Shown: piece after piece, positions 15,291-23,808 of the stretch | Layout of the letters: every line of letters begins with the position of its first letter | How positions within the stretch are numbered: position 1 is the stretch's first letter | DNA from: Selenomonadaceae bacterium | GTDB lineage: Bacteria > Bacillota > Negativicutes > Selenomonadales > Selenomonadaceae | Length of the DNA stretch: 32,228 nucleotides | Assembly (NCBI GenBank): GCA_017475745.1 | Contig: JAFVEZ010000052.1 | Coordinates: forward strand, 1 to 32,228 | Direction: 5' to 3' | Made by a program: the position numbers and the translations under genes | The notes under the pieces: generated by a model | The model's database searches: none | What the model was told of the DNA's origin: nothing | Seen by the model: only the letters and a program-made list of their open reading frames with translations

Positions 15291-16505
15291 CGTAGCCCGA
15301 CTGATAGCCTTTTCGATCTTCTCAGCTTCGACGGCAGCGGCAATGTCCTCAGTCTTGTAAGGTATCTTGCAATGGACTTTGGTGCCTTTGCCGACGGCGG
15401 AAATAATCTTGAGTTCGGCACCGATAACTCTGGCGCGCTCCTGCATTGAGAGAACGCCATAGTAACAATTTGCAATCTCATTGACCTTGTAGTGAGGTGT
15501 CTCACGAAGGTCTATTTTATTGAGCAGATTCTGTTGACGTTTGAGACTTTCGTCGGGATCAAACCCTTTACCCTCATCAGAGACGAGGATAGATAAGGCT
15601 GATGGCGAATATAGCAGGCGAACTTTGACTTCCTTGACACCAGAATGAAGTGCCGCATTGTTCAAACTTTCTTGTATAATTCTAAATGCCGCTATCTCGA
15701 TGTACTTTGGTAGAGTGATTGGCTTGCCATCAACGGAGTAAGTACCGTTGAGTATTCCGCGCTCTCCTAGATTAGCCACTAACTGCTTCACGGCTGCCGT
15801 CAGTCCCAAATTCTCAAGAGCAAGAGGTCGCAAGTTAAACATAATCTGCCGCAGTGAGTCCAAGCAGTCGTTGAGCTGAGACTTGAGGTCATTAAGATTC
15901 GTGCTGCTGTCAAGTTCCAGCAGAATATCTTCAAGTTCGACTGCCAAGCTGTCATGCAGTTCTCTTGCCATGCGATGCCGTTCTTGCTCTTGCGCTTGAA
16001 CTATCTGCGCCCGTTGAGACTTCTCCTGCGGCTGTAGGTAATATTCCGAATAGACGAAACCTTTAATTCGTGTACTCAAGTAATGCAGCATTGATCCAAT
16101 GACTAACGATAGCTCCTCACACTGTTTGAGACGACTCTGCAGGTGTTTAAGTCGCCACTCAGTCTTATCGCCGAGTTTCCCAAGTTCTTTCCACTTGTCT
16201 TGCTCAAACTTCAGTGCCGTTTGCAACTTCTTGACAGTATCATAACTAGCCTTAAGTTCTTCTTCAGAAGCATTAGGCGCAGCGCTGACCTTGGCAAAGT
16301 CTTGTTTAGCTTGCTGCTCCTGTTTCATTAGCTTATCAATCAGATTGCCTGACTGTATCGTTTGCCCTTGAAGACTAGTCAACTGTCTCTGCGTGCTGTC
16401 TATCTCCGCCCTTATAGACTGGTATATATCGAAGAATTGAGTTTTATGATCCTCGATGATCTCAACTGTCCTATCAAGCATTTTGTTGAGTATATTATCG
16501 TCCAT
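15270..16505 (-). CDS. DegS-like cytoplasmic sensor histidine kinase
   Basis: A 411-residue kinase without membrane helices. Residues about 1-165 are a long coiled coil, as in the DegS sensor domain; residues about 170-240 are the HisKA_3 dimerisation part with the phosphorylated H184 in RMARELHDSLA; the ATPase domain follows, with ESLNNAALHSG (N box), SDEGKGFD (G1) and YYGVLSMQERA (G2). No response regulator of the DegU/NarL type is nearby, so the partner is elsewhere. GAGGT before the ATG; it begins nine bases after the YjiH-type transporter gene, so the two are one operon. The stop codon and the last four or so residues come from the right palindrome of the IS605-like element, so the native C-terminus has been replaced. 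Confidence 0.9.
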   Translation of the reverse strand: MDDNILNKMLDRTVEIIEDHKTQFFDIYQSIRAEIDSTQRQLTSLQGQTIQSGNLIDKLMKQEQQAKQDFAKVSAAPNASEEELKASYDTVKKLQTALKFEQDKWKELGKLGDKTEWRLKHLQSRLKQCEELSLVIGSMLHYLSTRIKGFVYSEYYLQPQEKSQRAQIVQAQEQERHRMARELHDSLAVELEDILLELDSSTNLNDLKSQLNDCLDSLRQIMFNLRPLALENLGLTAAVKQLVANLGERGILNGTYSVDGKPITLPKYIEIAAFRIIQESLNNAALHSGVKEVKVRLLYSPSALSILVSDEGKGFDPDESLKRQQNLLNKIDLRETPHYKVNEIANCYYGVLSMQERARVIGAELKIISAVGKGTKVHCKIPYKTEDIAAAVEAEKIEKAISRATPDSSQG

Positions 16506-16514
16506 CTTAATACC

Positions 16515-17885
16515 TCACCCAAATATCAAATGAGCGGCAGGTGCAACAATCAGCAAGCTGATGATTGTTCTTTCAAGGAAGAGCAGAAAGAGTTCCGGCA
16601 AACTGACTGGAATCTTTGAGCCAAGAATCAAACCACCGACTTCAGAGAGGTAGATGAGCTGAGTAACTGAGATGACAGCAATGATAAACTTTGTCATAGG
16701 CGCTGTCACTGTACTTGCCGCAATGATTGAAGGCGTGAACATATCGGTAAATCCGACAATCATTGTCTTGGAAGCTGCTGTCGCTTCAGGCACGTCGAGG
16801 AAGTTCAATAATGGCAAGAAAGGCAGTCCGAGTGTATCGAAAATGGTCGTGTTGTTCGCGAGGACAAGAGCAAGTGTACCGATACACATTACGACTGGTA
16901 AGACGCCAAACCACATTCCGGCAGAGTTCTTGATACCGTTTTCGAGAAATTGCTCAATTCCTCTGAACTCTCCAACGCGTGCTCTGGCGAGGGCAAGTCC
17001 GTATTGAAGTGAGGAAGTATAACCCTCCGGCAGAGTCTCGCCCATTGCTTTGCCAACGACAAGGTATTCATCTTTCTTGAGAGAGAGCGGCGGAATCCTA
17101 GGTAGGATTAAGGCACAGACGATACCAACAGCGCAGATCAAGAGATAATAAAGTCCGAAATATTCCATCAAGTCAACTTGAGCAAGGACAACGATACTGA
17201 AGGTAATTGAAACGGCAGAGAAGGTAGTCGAAATTATTGCCGCCTCGCGCTTGGAGTAGTAACCGCCCTCATACTGATTGGCAGTCAACATAACGCCTAA
17301 AGTACCATCGCCAATCCAAGAGGTTATGCAGTCAACGGCAGCACGCCCTGGAATGGTGAAAAGTGGACGCATTATCTTCGTCAGCATGGCACCAATGAAT
17401 TCAAGCAAGCCGAAGTCCAGCAGCAGTGGCAGCATTAGACCAGCAAGCAGGAAGATAATAACCAAGACTGTCAGCAGATCATTGAGGACAAAACCACCCG
17501 CATCGCCACAAGTAATCATGTGGAGAATTCCTTCACTGTCATCATCGGCATCAATGCCCAGGTAAGTCAACCAAATAAATACGGCACCAATTACCCTTAT
17601 AATAACCCAAATCGCTGTTGTCGAGAAGGTATCCGCAACGACAGGATAGCTTGTTATAAAGGTAGGGTGCTTCAAAAAGATAATGCCGAGAAGAGCGGAG
17701 ATCGTGACAACAATAACGCAGAGCAGCGGCAAAAAGTCACCAATTCCTTGACTAATCAAATCGGCAATGATTTTCACGATAATGGTCCAACTGTCATTGT
17801 AATAAACTGGAATCATAAACAGAATTATACCAATGACAGAAGGAACGATAAAACCTGCAAGAGAACCTTGCTTCTTTTGTTCCAT
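16515..17885 (-). CDS. YjiH family membrane transporter (nucleoside-recognition domain)
   Basis: A 456-residue membrane protein with about ten or more hydrophobic helices and the Gate/nucleoside-recognition fold seen in YjiH and related proteins (PGRAAVDCITSWIGDGTLGVMLTANQYEGGYYSKREAAIISTTFSAVS; later GFTDMFTPSIIAAS). The transported substrate is not known for the family. I start it at the ATG at 17885, which has a GGCGGG site; in-frame ATGs at 17906 and 17948 have none. It is transcribed with the kinase gene that follows after nine bases, suggesting that the kinase responds to or controls the transported compound. A good promoter lies 55 bases upstream. Confidence 0.85.
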   Translation of the reverse strand: MEQKKQGSLAGFIVPSVIGIILFMIPVYYNDSWTIIVKIIADLISQGIGDFLPLLCVIVVTISALLGIIFLKHPTFITSYPVVADTFSTTAIWVIIRVIGAVFIWLTYLGIDADDDSEGILHMITCGDAGGFVLNDLLTVLVIIFLLAGLMLPLLLDFGLLEFIGAMLTKIMRPLFTIPGRAAVDCITSWIGDGTLGVMLTANQYEGGYYSKREAAIISTTFSAVSITFSIVVLAQVDLMEYFGLYYLLICAVGIVCALILPRIPPLSLKKDEYLVVGKAMGETLPEGYTSSLQYGLALARARVGEFRGIEQFLENGIKNSAGMWFGVLPVVMCIGTLALVLANNTTIFDTLGLPFLPLLNFLDVPEATAASKTMIVGFTDMFTPSIIAASTVTAPMTKFIIAVISVTQLIYLSEVGGLILGSKIPVSLPELFLLFLERTIISLLIVAPAAHLIFG

Positions 17886-17938
17886 AATAAAATACCCGCC
17901 TAACATGTAAAGATTTTGATTAGAAAACAGACGGGTAT

Positions 17939-17967
17939 ATTTTAGCAATAATGATTGATTTTGTAAA
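17939..17967 (-). promoter_or_regulatory. promoter of the yjiH-kinase operon
   Basis: On the minus strand TTTACA (17967-17962), a 17-base spacer and TAAAAT (17944-17939), upstream of the transporter gene. Confidence 0.65.
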
Positions 17968-18010
17968 GTTTATTATAAATAATCTTTCAAATTCAATAAC
18001 TTGATTATGT

Positions 18011-18568
18011 TCAAATTTGTCTTATAACTCTTGCAGGATTGCCGACAGCGATGCAATTATCTGGTACATCTTTCGTCACGATTGAACCCGTTCCGATTAT
18101 TGCATTTTCACCAATCGTTACACCAGGCAAAATATTTACTCTCGCTCCAATCCAAGCATTTTTCTTGATGATAATTTCTTTCGTGTAAATCACTCGAATG
18201 TTGCGCGGCTCGTGATTAACTGTAAAAAGTCCAACTTCTGGCGCAATCATCACGCCATCTTCAATCGTAACCGTTCCGACTGACATCACTGTCAAGCCGT
18301 GATTTACGAAAACATTTTTGCCGACAAAGAGTCTGCAAGCGCAATCAATTTGAAATGGCGGCGTAAAAAATGATTCATCAGGCAAATTTCCATTAAAAAG
18401 TTCTTTCTCAAGTTTGATGAGTTCTTCTTTGTTATTTGGATCAGTCGAGTTAATCAAGTGACAAATGTGAGCGCAGCGGGCAAACTCACCGTGAGCTTCT
18501 CTCACATATTGCTCATCTTCAGTAACATGACAATGCTGACCATTTCTCAACCTTTCAAATACATTCAT
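18011..18568 (-). CDS. sugar O-acetyltransferase (left-handed beta-helix)
   Basis: A 185-residue acetyl-CoA-dependent enzyme of the maltose/galactoside acetyltransferase family. An N-terminal helical cap (about 1-60) is followed by hexapeptide repeats forming the left-handed helix (VFVNHGLTVMSVGTVTIEDGVMIAPEVG ... WIGARVNILPGVTIGENAIIGTGSIVTKDVP). H119 in TVNHEP is the expected catalytic His. The acceptor sugar is unknown. Its ATG overlaps the TAA of the hydrolase gene by one base, so the two are translationally coupled as the end of the 18011-21931 operon. Confidence 0.9.
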   Translation of the reverse strand: MNVFERLRNGQHCHVTEDEQYVREAHGEFARCAHICHLINSTDPNNKEELIKLEKELFNGNLPDESFFTPPFQIDCACRLFVGKNVFVNHGLTVMSVGTVTIEDGVMIAPEVGLFTVNHEPRNIRVIYTKEIIIKKNAWIGARVNILPGVTIGENAIIGTGSIVTKDVPDNCIAVGNPARVIRQI

Positions 18569-19683
18569 TATTTATCAAGACCTTTCTCGTGCAGCCACTT
18601 CGCCATCAAATCCGCAAGTTTATCGTTATTGAGGTCGCCCATGAGGAAATGCGTATTGCCAGTCAGACCGATTTTTGGGAGTTCAACAAGTGTAGCATCA
18701 CCGCCATGATGATTTACCGCTTCAACAAACTTCTTCGCCATATCCAATTCAGTATACCATTTGTCTGAACCGACAAGCTCAGAAGATTTTTGAATATTAT
18801 CTCCGTAGTAAAGGACAATGGGGATTTTCGTGAGTTTCATGAAATCTTCAAGAGATACGGCTTGAGCAGAAGCGCCGAGTAATGGGAAAGTGGCCTTCTC
18901 AGCTTCAGGTACTTCACCTTCTGGGAACAAAAACGGAGTACCGCCAGGTTCAAATGCGACTATCGCCTTGACTTTATCCGTGCGGAAAGGTGTCCTCCAG
19001 CCAATAGTGCCGCCCATTGAGTGAGTCACCAAAATTCCGTCGCCAATCTTTTCAAATAGTGCAGCAAGAGCATCAGCGTTTATATCGTTATCCAGTTCAC
19101 CAGTATAGCAAGTCCAAGAGCGCTGGAATTGATTTATTGACTCAGCATCTTTAGGAAATGCGGCATTGTCAAAGACTTTCGGTGTGTCACCGTCAAAGGT
19201 TCCGACACGAGAAAGCATGAACAATGTCTTGTCAGCATAAAGTGGATTGCCTGCCCAAGGATTTGCATCACCTGCGGCTTGTGTTGAGAGTCCTGCTTCA
19301 CCGATTCGCGGCTGATCAATCAAATAGACGCCGTAGCCTTTGCGAAGAAAGAGATTTTGGAAGCCTTCGCGTCCGTCAACGGTTGATTCCCAAGTTCTTT
19401 TGGATTGTGCGCCGCCGTGTTGAAATACGAGCGGTAATTTTTTAGCCTTCACCGGAATTTGATAGAAAACATAGGCATGATCGCCGTAAGCCTTCTGACC
19501 TTCAGGTGCAAGAAAATTTTTTGTTGAGAAAGTACCGTCATGCTGAACGATAGAACCACCTATAGCATAGCTGCCTTGAGTCTCAAGCATAATCGGTTTA
19601 GCTGCGTTGACATTTGTAGTCGTCAATAGACCAAACGACAAAGCCAATCCCACTATTGCACTTTTAAAAAACTTTTTTCTCAT
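18568..19683 (-). CDS. exported alpha/beta hydrolase (esterase-like)
   Basis: A 371-residue protein with a clear Sec signal peptide (basic start, hydrophobic 9-22, cleavage after VNA at residue 27). The mature part is an alpha/beta hydrolase: FQHGGAQS forms the oxyanion region, S222 in THSMGG is the nucleophile, and the His in GNTHFLMGD near the C-terminus is the catalytic base. The YGDHAYVFYQIP segment resembles secreted esterases found near flavodoxin and aldo/keto reductase genes. The substrate is unknown. It lies five bases after the iron-sulfur-flavoprotein-like gene and overlaps the acetyltransferase gene, so it is in the same operon. Confidence 0.88.
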   Translation of the reverse strand: MRKKFFKSAIVGLALSFGLLTTTNVNAAKPIMLETQGSYAIGGSIVQHDGTFSTKNFLAPEGQKAYGDHAYVFYQIPVKAKKLPLVFQHGGAQSKRTWESTVDGREGFQNLFLRKGYGVYLIDQPRIGEAGLSTQAAGDANPWAGNPLYADKTLFMLSRVGTFDGDTPKVFDNAAFPKDAESINQFQRSWTCYTGELDNDINADALAALFEKIGDGILVTHSMGGTIGWRTPFRTDKVKAIVAFEPGGTPFLFPEGEVPEAEKATFPLLGASAQAVSLEDFMKLTKIPIVLYYGDNIQKSSELVGSDKWYTELDMAKKFVEAVNHHGGDATLVELPKIGLTGNTHFLMGDLNNDKLADLMAKWLHEKGLDK

Positions 19684-19688
19684 ATATA

Positions 19689-20327
19689 CTACTCCCTAAC
19701 AAAATTTGTAAATATCGGCTCTTCAAATTTTGGCAGCTCAACACCCAACTTTTGAGCTGCTTCTTTGCACTTTAGGATATAGGCCATATTATGAGCAAGT
19801 ACTCTCATATTACAGAGACCTTCGCCGTCCTGCTCGACCTCTTCGGCAGTCATTCCGTGTACCATATTCCAATACCTTGACGAAACGACAATCATCTCCT
19901 GCACCGTCAAATATTTTGTTATCTGTGAGAATACCATAGTTGTGCCTGCGCGGCGTGCTGAGACAACTGCTGCTGCTGGTTTCATATAGAAGGCTTTGTT
20001 CTTGTTGCCAATGAACTCTGAAAAGAAGAGACGATCCATAAAGCCGACCATATTGCCGTTCATTCCGGCATAGTGAGTCGGCGATCCGAAGATAAAACCA
20101 TCAGCTTCGTAAGTCTTTTCTCTGAACTCGTTGACACAATCCTTGATGATACATTTGCCGAGTTTCTCACACTGAAAGCAAGCCATACAGCCACCGACTG
20201 CCTTTTTGCCAATCCAGTAAATCTCAGTCTCGATACTCTCCTGCTCAAGAGTTTTGGCTACTTCTTCAAGTGCTCTATTCGTACAGCCATTTTGATTCGG
20301 ACTGCCATTCACAAGTAATACTTTCAT
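19689..20327 (-). CDS. iron-sulfur flavoprotein-like NADPH-dependent FMN reductase
   Basis: A 212-residue flavodoxin-like protein: VLLVNGSPNQNGCTNRAL is the FMN phosphate loop and FGSPTHYAGMNG the ring-binding loop. Between them C47, C50, C53 and C59 form a compact CX2CX2CX5C set, the spacing that binds a [4Fe-4S] cluster in the iron-sulfur flavoproteins (ISF) of anaerobes, which pass ferredoxin electrons to O2, H2O2 or other acceptors. The same Cys pattern also occurs in reductases where the cluster is unproven. GGAG before the ATG. Separated from the flavodoxin gene by 75 bases in which I see no clear promoter. Confidence 0.85.
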   Translation of the reverse strand: MKVLLVNGSPNQNGCTNRALEEVAKTLEQESIETEIYWIGKKAVGGCMACFQCEKLGKCIIKDCVNEFREKTYEADGFIFGSPTHYAGMNGNMVGFMDRLFFSEFIGNKNKAFYMKPAAAVVSARRAGTTMVFSQITKYLTVQEMIVVSSRYWNMVHGMTAEEVEQDGEGLCNMRVLAHNMAYILKCKEAAQKLGVELPKFEEPIFTNFVRE

Positions 20328-20402
20328 TTTGCTCTCCTAAGTTTAAAACTGCCGGATACCCTTACCGAATTGTCAACAGGTAACTCAACAGAAACTTTTG
20401 TT

Positions 20403-20921
20403 TTACATTGACTTTTTCGCCCATTCTGAAACTTGAGCTTCTGACTTTGCAGAATCAGCACCATGAATTGCAATTCCTGACAGCACACTGGCAGTCGGGC
20501 AGGCCTTTTTGATTTGACTGATACTGCCACCAAACCCACTGCCTTCGTGTGTTGTAAATGGCCTAATCGTTTTACCAGTGAAGTCATAACGCTCAAGGAA
20601 GGTAAAGACCGCCATTGGAGGAAGGCCCCACCAGCATGGATAACCAAGATAGATAGTATCATACTCATCGATACTGTTAAGGTACTTTTTAAGCTCAGGA
20701 CGCGCCTTTTGTCTCAATTCTTCCTTCGCGACATTGGTACATTCAGTATAGTCAATCGGATATTCCTTAACAGTGTCAATCTCAAAGAGATCACCGCCCA
20801 CGGATTTCTGGATAAATTCAGCAATGATCTCAGTATTCCCTTTCGCGAGATCTTTAATGTCTCCGTTGACATAGTTTTGACCTTTACGCGAATAGTAAGC
20901 AATCAGTACTTTTGACATCAT
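20403..20921 (-). CDS. flavodoxin family protein
   Basis: A 172-residue protein of the flavodoxin (Flavodoxin_4) family: VLIAYYSRKGQN at the start binds FMN phosphate after a short insertion (KGNTEIIAEFI follows), and LGYPCWWGLPP and TTHEGSGFGGS surround the ring. Likely a one- or two-electron carrier, working with the aldo/keto reductase just upstream and the FMN reductase just downstream. GAGAGG lies before the first of two adjacent ATG codons (20921 and 20918); I use the first. Confidence 0.88.
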   Translation of the reverse strand: MMSKVLIAYYSRKGQNYVNGDIKDLAKGNTEIIAEFIQKSVGGDLFEIDTVKEYPIDYTECTNVAKEELRQKARPELKKYLNSIDEYDTIYLGYPCWWGLPPMAVFTFLERYDFTGKTIRPFTTHEGSGFGGSISQIKKACPTASVLSGIAIHGADSAKSEAQVSEWAKKSM

Positions 20922-20938
20922 TAAACACCTCTCTATAA

Positions 20939-21931
20939 TTAAAATGCACCGGTCTTGATATGTGGCACATAAGGCGCTTCAAGTTCTTTGACGATACCCT
21001 CATCAAGAGTTATATCAAGAGCAGAGACAGCTTCCTCAATGTGCTTAACTGTAGTTGTGCCGACGATAGGAGCCGTGATATAGTCCTTGCTCAACATCCA
21101 AGCTAAAGAGGTCTGGGCCATTGAATAGCCAAGTTTATTTGCAACTTTTTCAAGATTATCAATAACCACTTTGTCAACGTCATTGGTGGAATCCCAAACC
21201 ATTGGAGACACTTCATCAATAGAATTTCTATGAGTTTTAGTTCCCCAAGGGTGAGCACAGCGACCGCCTGCAAGTGGACTCCAAGGCACAACAGCCATCT
21301 TTCTATCCTTACAAAGTGGCATTATCTCGCGCTCTTCTTCGCGGTAAATCAAGTTATACTGAGGTTGAAGCGAAGCAAACTTCGTCCAGTTATGAGTCTC
21401 GGCAATGTTCTGCAGTCTTTCAAGCTGCCAGGCGAAGATCGTTGAAGCTCCAATATAACGTGCCTTGCCTGCTTTGACGACATCATGAAGGGCTTCCATT
21501 GTCTCTTCCATTGGAGTATTAGGATCAAGGCGGTGAATCTGATAGACATCAACATAATCAAGGCCAAGACGCTGCAAGCTGTGGTCAATCTCTGCCATTA
21601 CGTTCTTGCGAGAAGTTCCACCGCCATTTGGACGACCTGGGCGCATCTCAAAGTTGACTTTGGTTGCCACGACAATTTCATCACGATTAAGACCAAAGTC
21701 CTTTATAAAACGACCGGTGATCTCTTCACTACTGCCCATTTGGTAGACATTGGCAGTGTCGAAGTAGTTGATGCCAAGGTCAATCGCCTTCTTAAACATC
21801 TCTTTACCCTCGTCGTAGGTCTTAGCCCAAGGAAAGACGCCGTTCTCTTTGCCAGGTTTACCGAAGCTCATCATGCCAAGACAAATCCTTGAAACGTCCA
21901 TACCTGTGTTACCGAATTTTACATACTTCAC
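20939..21931 (-). CDS. aldo/keto reductase
   Basis: A 330-residue NADPH-dependent oxidoreductase of the AKR superfamily. The catalytic tetrad is visible: Asp and Tyr in FDTANVY, Lys in ATKVN and His in YQIHR, with the C-terminal coenzyme motif APIVGTTTVKHIEE. It reduces aldehydes or ketones, substrate unknown. I start it at the GTG at 21931, eight bases after GGTGGAG; the more upstream GTG at 21940 is part of that ribosome site. First gene of the minus-strand operon, behind a good promoter, and followed after 17 bases by the flavodoxin gene. Confidence 0.92.
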   Translation of the reverse strand: MKYVKFGNTGMDVSRICLGMMSFGKPGKENGVFPWAKTYDEGKEMFKKAIDLGINYFDTANVYQMGSSEEITGRFIKDFGLNRDEIVVATKVNFEMRPGRPNGGGTSRKNVMAEIDHSLQRLGLDYVDVYQIHRLDPNTPMEETMEALHDVVKAGKARYIGASTIFAWQLERLQNIAETHNWTKFASLQPQYNLIYREEEREIMPLCKDRKMAVVPWSPLAGGRCAHPWGTKTHRNSIDEVSPMVWDSTNDVDKVVIDNLEKVANKLGYSMAQTSLAWMLSKDYITAPIVGTTTVKHIEEAVSALDITLDEGIVKELEAPYVPHIKTGAF

Positions 21932-21961
21932 AAATATCACTCCACCAAATTTTTTATCATT

Positions 21962-21990
21962 ATTATAATTTCTTTCAAACTCTTAATCAA
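21962..21990 (-). promoter_or_regulatory. promoter of the aldo/keto reductase operon
   Basis: On the minus strand TTGATT (21990-21985), a 17-base spacer and consensus TATAAT (21967-21962), about 30 bases before the gene. Confidence 0.7.
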
Positions 21991-22069
21991 TTCGATTTTC
22001 AGAGATATTTAATAAGTTTTCCTTATTTATTCTTTTGATGTAATTCCAAATATTAGAGCAAAATAATTG

Positions 22070-22098
22070 TTTACAACTTGCGCTATCTGCTGTAAAAT
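22070..22098 (+). promoter_or_regulatory. promoter of the phoU-like/pit operon
   Basis: TTTACA at 22070-22075, a 17-base spacer and TAAAAT at 22093-22098, about 33 bases before the first gene. Confidence 0.65.
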
Positions 22099-22131
22099 GA
22101 CTATAAATCCAATTTAGGAGGAATTTACAAG

Positions 22132-22773
22132 ATGTTTAACTTTTCACGCAAAGATACTGAGTTCTTTGATCTGTTTGTTGACAACTCCAAGTACTTTCAC
22201 CTTGGTGCAGTTCTGCTTGACGACGTGATCAAAGATCCAAACAAGGCGCTTGAGAGGATCGACGAGATTCTTGGACTTGAAGCCAAAGCTGACGAAATTA
22301 ACGAAAGAATCATCGAAAAGCTCAATCTCACATTTATCACGCCTATTGATCGCGAGGATATTTACTCCATTGCCGGTGAGCTTGACAACGGTGTTGACAT
22401 TCTTCAGGGTGCCCTTCAGAGAATAATAATGAGCCGCGCAGGCCACGCAACCGAGAAATGCCCGATGTTGACAAACTGGGTTGTTGAGAGTACTAACGAA
22501 CTCGTCAAGGCTTTTAAACTTCTCGTTGACATTAAAAAGAATCAACGTGAAATCCTTGATGCTTGCGCTAAAGTTAGAGAATATGAGAGTAAGGCAGATT
22601 TGGTTTATCGTGAGCAGATTGGTATACTCTACGATGATGCTACTCAAGACCCGCTCAATAAGACTATCCACCTTATCAAGTGGAAGAATATCTTGGAAGA
22701 TTTAGAAGAAACACAGGATCATTGCAAAAAGCTGGCTGATATGATTCGCGGCGTTGTTATGAAATATGCCTAA
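22132..22773 (+). CDS. DUF47/PhoU-like phosphate transport regulator
   Basis: A 213-residue all-helical protein of the DUF47 (TIGR00153) family, PhoU-like proteins encoded with PiT transporters and thought to control them by binding metal ions. Acidic helices with E/D-rich stretches (EAKADEINERII, DREDIYSIAGELDNGVDIL, YESKADLVYRE) fit the metal-binding sites of PhoU. AGGAGG upstream. It precedes the transporter gene by 32 bases in one operon. Confidence 0.9.
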   Translation: MFNFSRKDTEFFDLFVDNSKYFHLGAVLLDDVIKDPNKALERIDEILGLEAKADEINERIIEKLNLTFITPIDREDIYSIAGELDNGVDILQGALQRIIMSRAGHATEKCPMLTNWVVESTNELVKAFKLLVDIKKNQREILDACAKVREYESKADLVYREQIGILYDDATQDPLNKTIHLIKWKNILEDLEETQDHCKKLADMIRGVVMKYA

Positions 22774-22805
22774 CTGATATATTATTAAGTTAAGGAAGTG
22801 ATTTT

Positions 22806-23801
22806 ATGCAAGAGCTGCAATATTTGATGTTTACAGTCATCATATTGGCACTGTTGTTTGACTTTATAAACGGCTTTCATGACAGCGCAAACGCTATCGC
22901 AACGGCGGTCTCAACACGAGCTTTGCGACCAAATACGGCAGTAATGATGGCGGCGATGTTAGATTTTGCAGGTGCTATGGTGTCAACTGGCGTTGCAAAG
23001 ACAATCGGTGGCGACATAGTGAGTGATACTCACATAGTTGACGAAAAGATCATCATCGCGGCACTGTTTGGAGCAATCGTTTGGAATATAGTAACTTGGT
23101 GGTTTGCAATGCCTTCGAGTTCTTCACATGCGCTGGTTGGCGGTATGATCGGTGCAGTACTCGTCTCCGTAGGATCGATTGGTTTAAACTTCAACGGCAT
23201 AGGAAAGATTGTCATAGCACTTATCGCTTCGCCGGTCGTTGCTTGGTTTATCGGAATAATTATAATGAATATTTTGTTTAGAGTATTCGGTTCAATGAGT
23301 CCTCATGCAGTCAACAGCAAGTTCCGCAAGATGCAAATACTCTCCGCTGCGGCAATGGCTTTCTCTCACGGTTCCAACGACGCACAAAAGTCCATGGGTA
23401 TTATAACGCTTGCTCTCTTCAGCGGCGGTTTTATTGCAGAATTTGAAGTTCCTACATTTGTCAAAATCCTCTGCGCGACAGCAATGGCAGCAGGTGTTGC
23501 ACTTGGTGGACAAAGAATCATCAAAACTATCGGCGGCAAGATTTTCAAATTGGAACCAATCAGCGGTTTTGCTGCAGACTTGAACTCCTCAATCACCGTC
23601 TTCAGCGCTACTCTGCTGCATTTGCCGGTTTCAACAACTCACGTAGTCAGCGGTTCAATCATGGGCGTCGGTACAGCTAAACGCATTAACGCTGTCCATT
23701 GGGGTGTCGCGCAACAGATGGTTACGGCTTGGGTGATGACAATTCCTTGTACGGCGATTATGGGCGCATTGGCCTATGCTTTGGTCAGCATGATATTCTG
23801 A
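22806..23801 (+). CDS. pit: PiT family inorganic phosphate transporter
   Basis: A 331-residue membrane transporter for phosphate, driven by H+ or Na+ or taking metal-phosphate. Both signature repeats are seen: FINGFHDSANAIATAVSTRALRP near the start and AFSHGSNDAQKSMGIITLALF in the second half, among about ten helices, and the PSSSSHALVGG and PVSTTHVVSGSIMGVG loops. AAGGAAG before the ATG. Its stop is only seven bases from the stop of the convergent addB gene, so there is no room for a terminator between them. Confidence 0.93.
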   Translation: MQELQYLMFTVIILALLFDFINGFHDSANAIATAVSTRALRPNTAVMMAAMLDFAGAMVSTGVAKTIGGDIVSDTHIVDEKIIIAALFGAIVWNIVTWWFAMPSSSSHALVGGMIGAVLVSVGSIGLNFNGIGKIVIALIASPVVAWFIGIIIMNILFRVFGSMSPHAVNSKFRKMQILSAAAMAFSHGSNDAQKSMGIITLALFSGGFIAEFEVPTFVKILCATAMAAGVALGGQRIIKTIGGKIFKLEPISGFAADLNSSITVFSATLLHLPVSTTHVVSGSIMGVGTAKRINAVHWGVAQQMVTAWVMTIPCTAIMGALAYALVSMIF

Positions 23802-23808
23802 TAACCTA

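Noticed and set aside
17892..17938. A seven-base inverted repeat (atacccg/cgggtat) covering the yjiH ribosome site, as a possible RNA switch
   Set aside because: The predicted transcription start (near 17932) falls inside the outer arm, so most of that arm would not be in the RNA.
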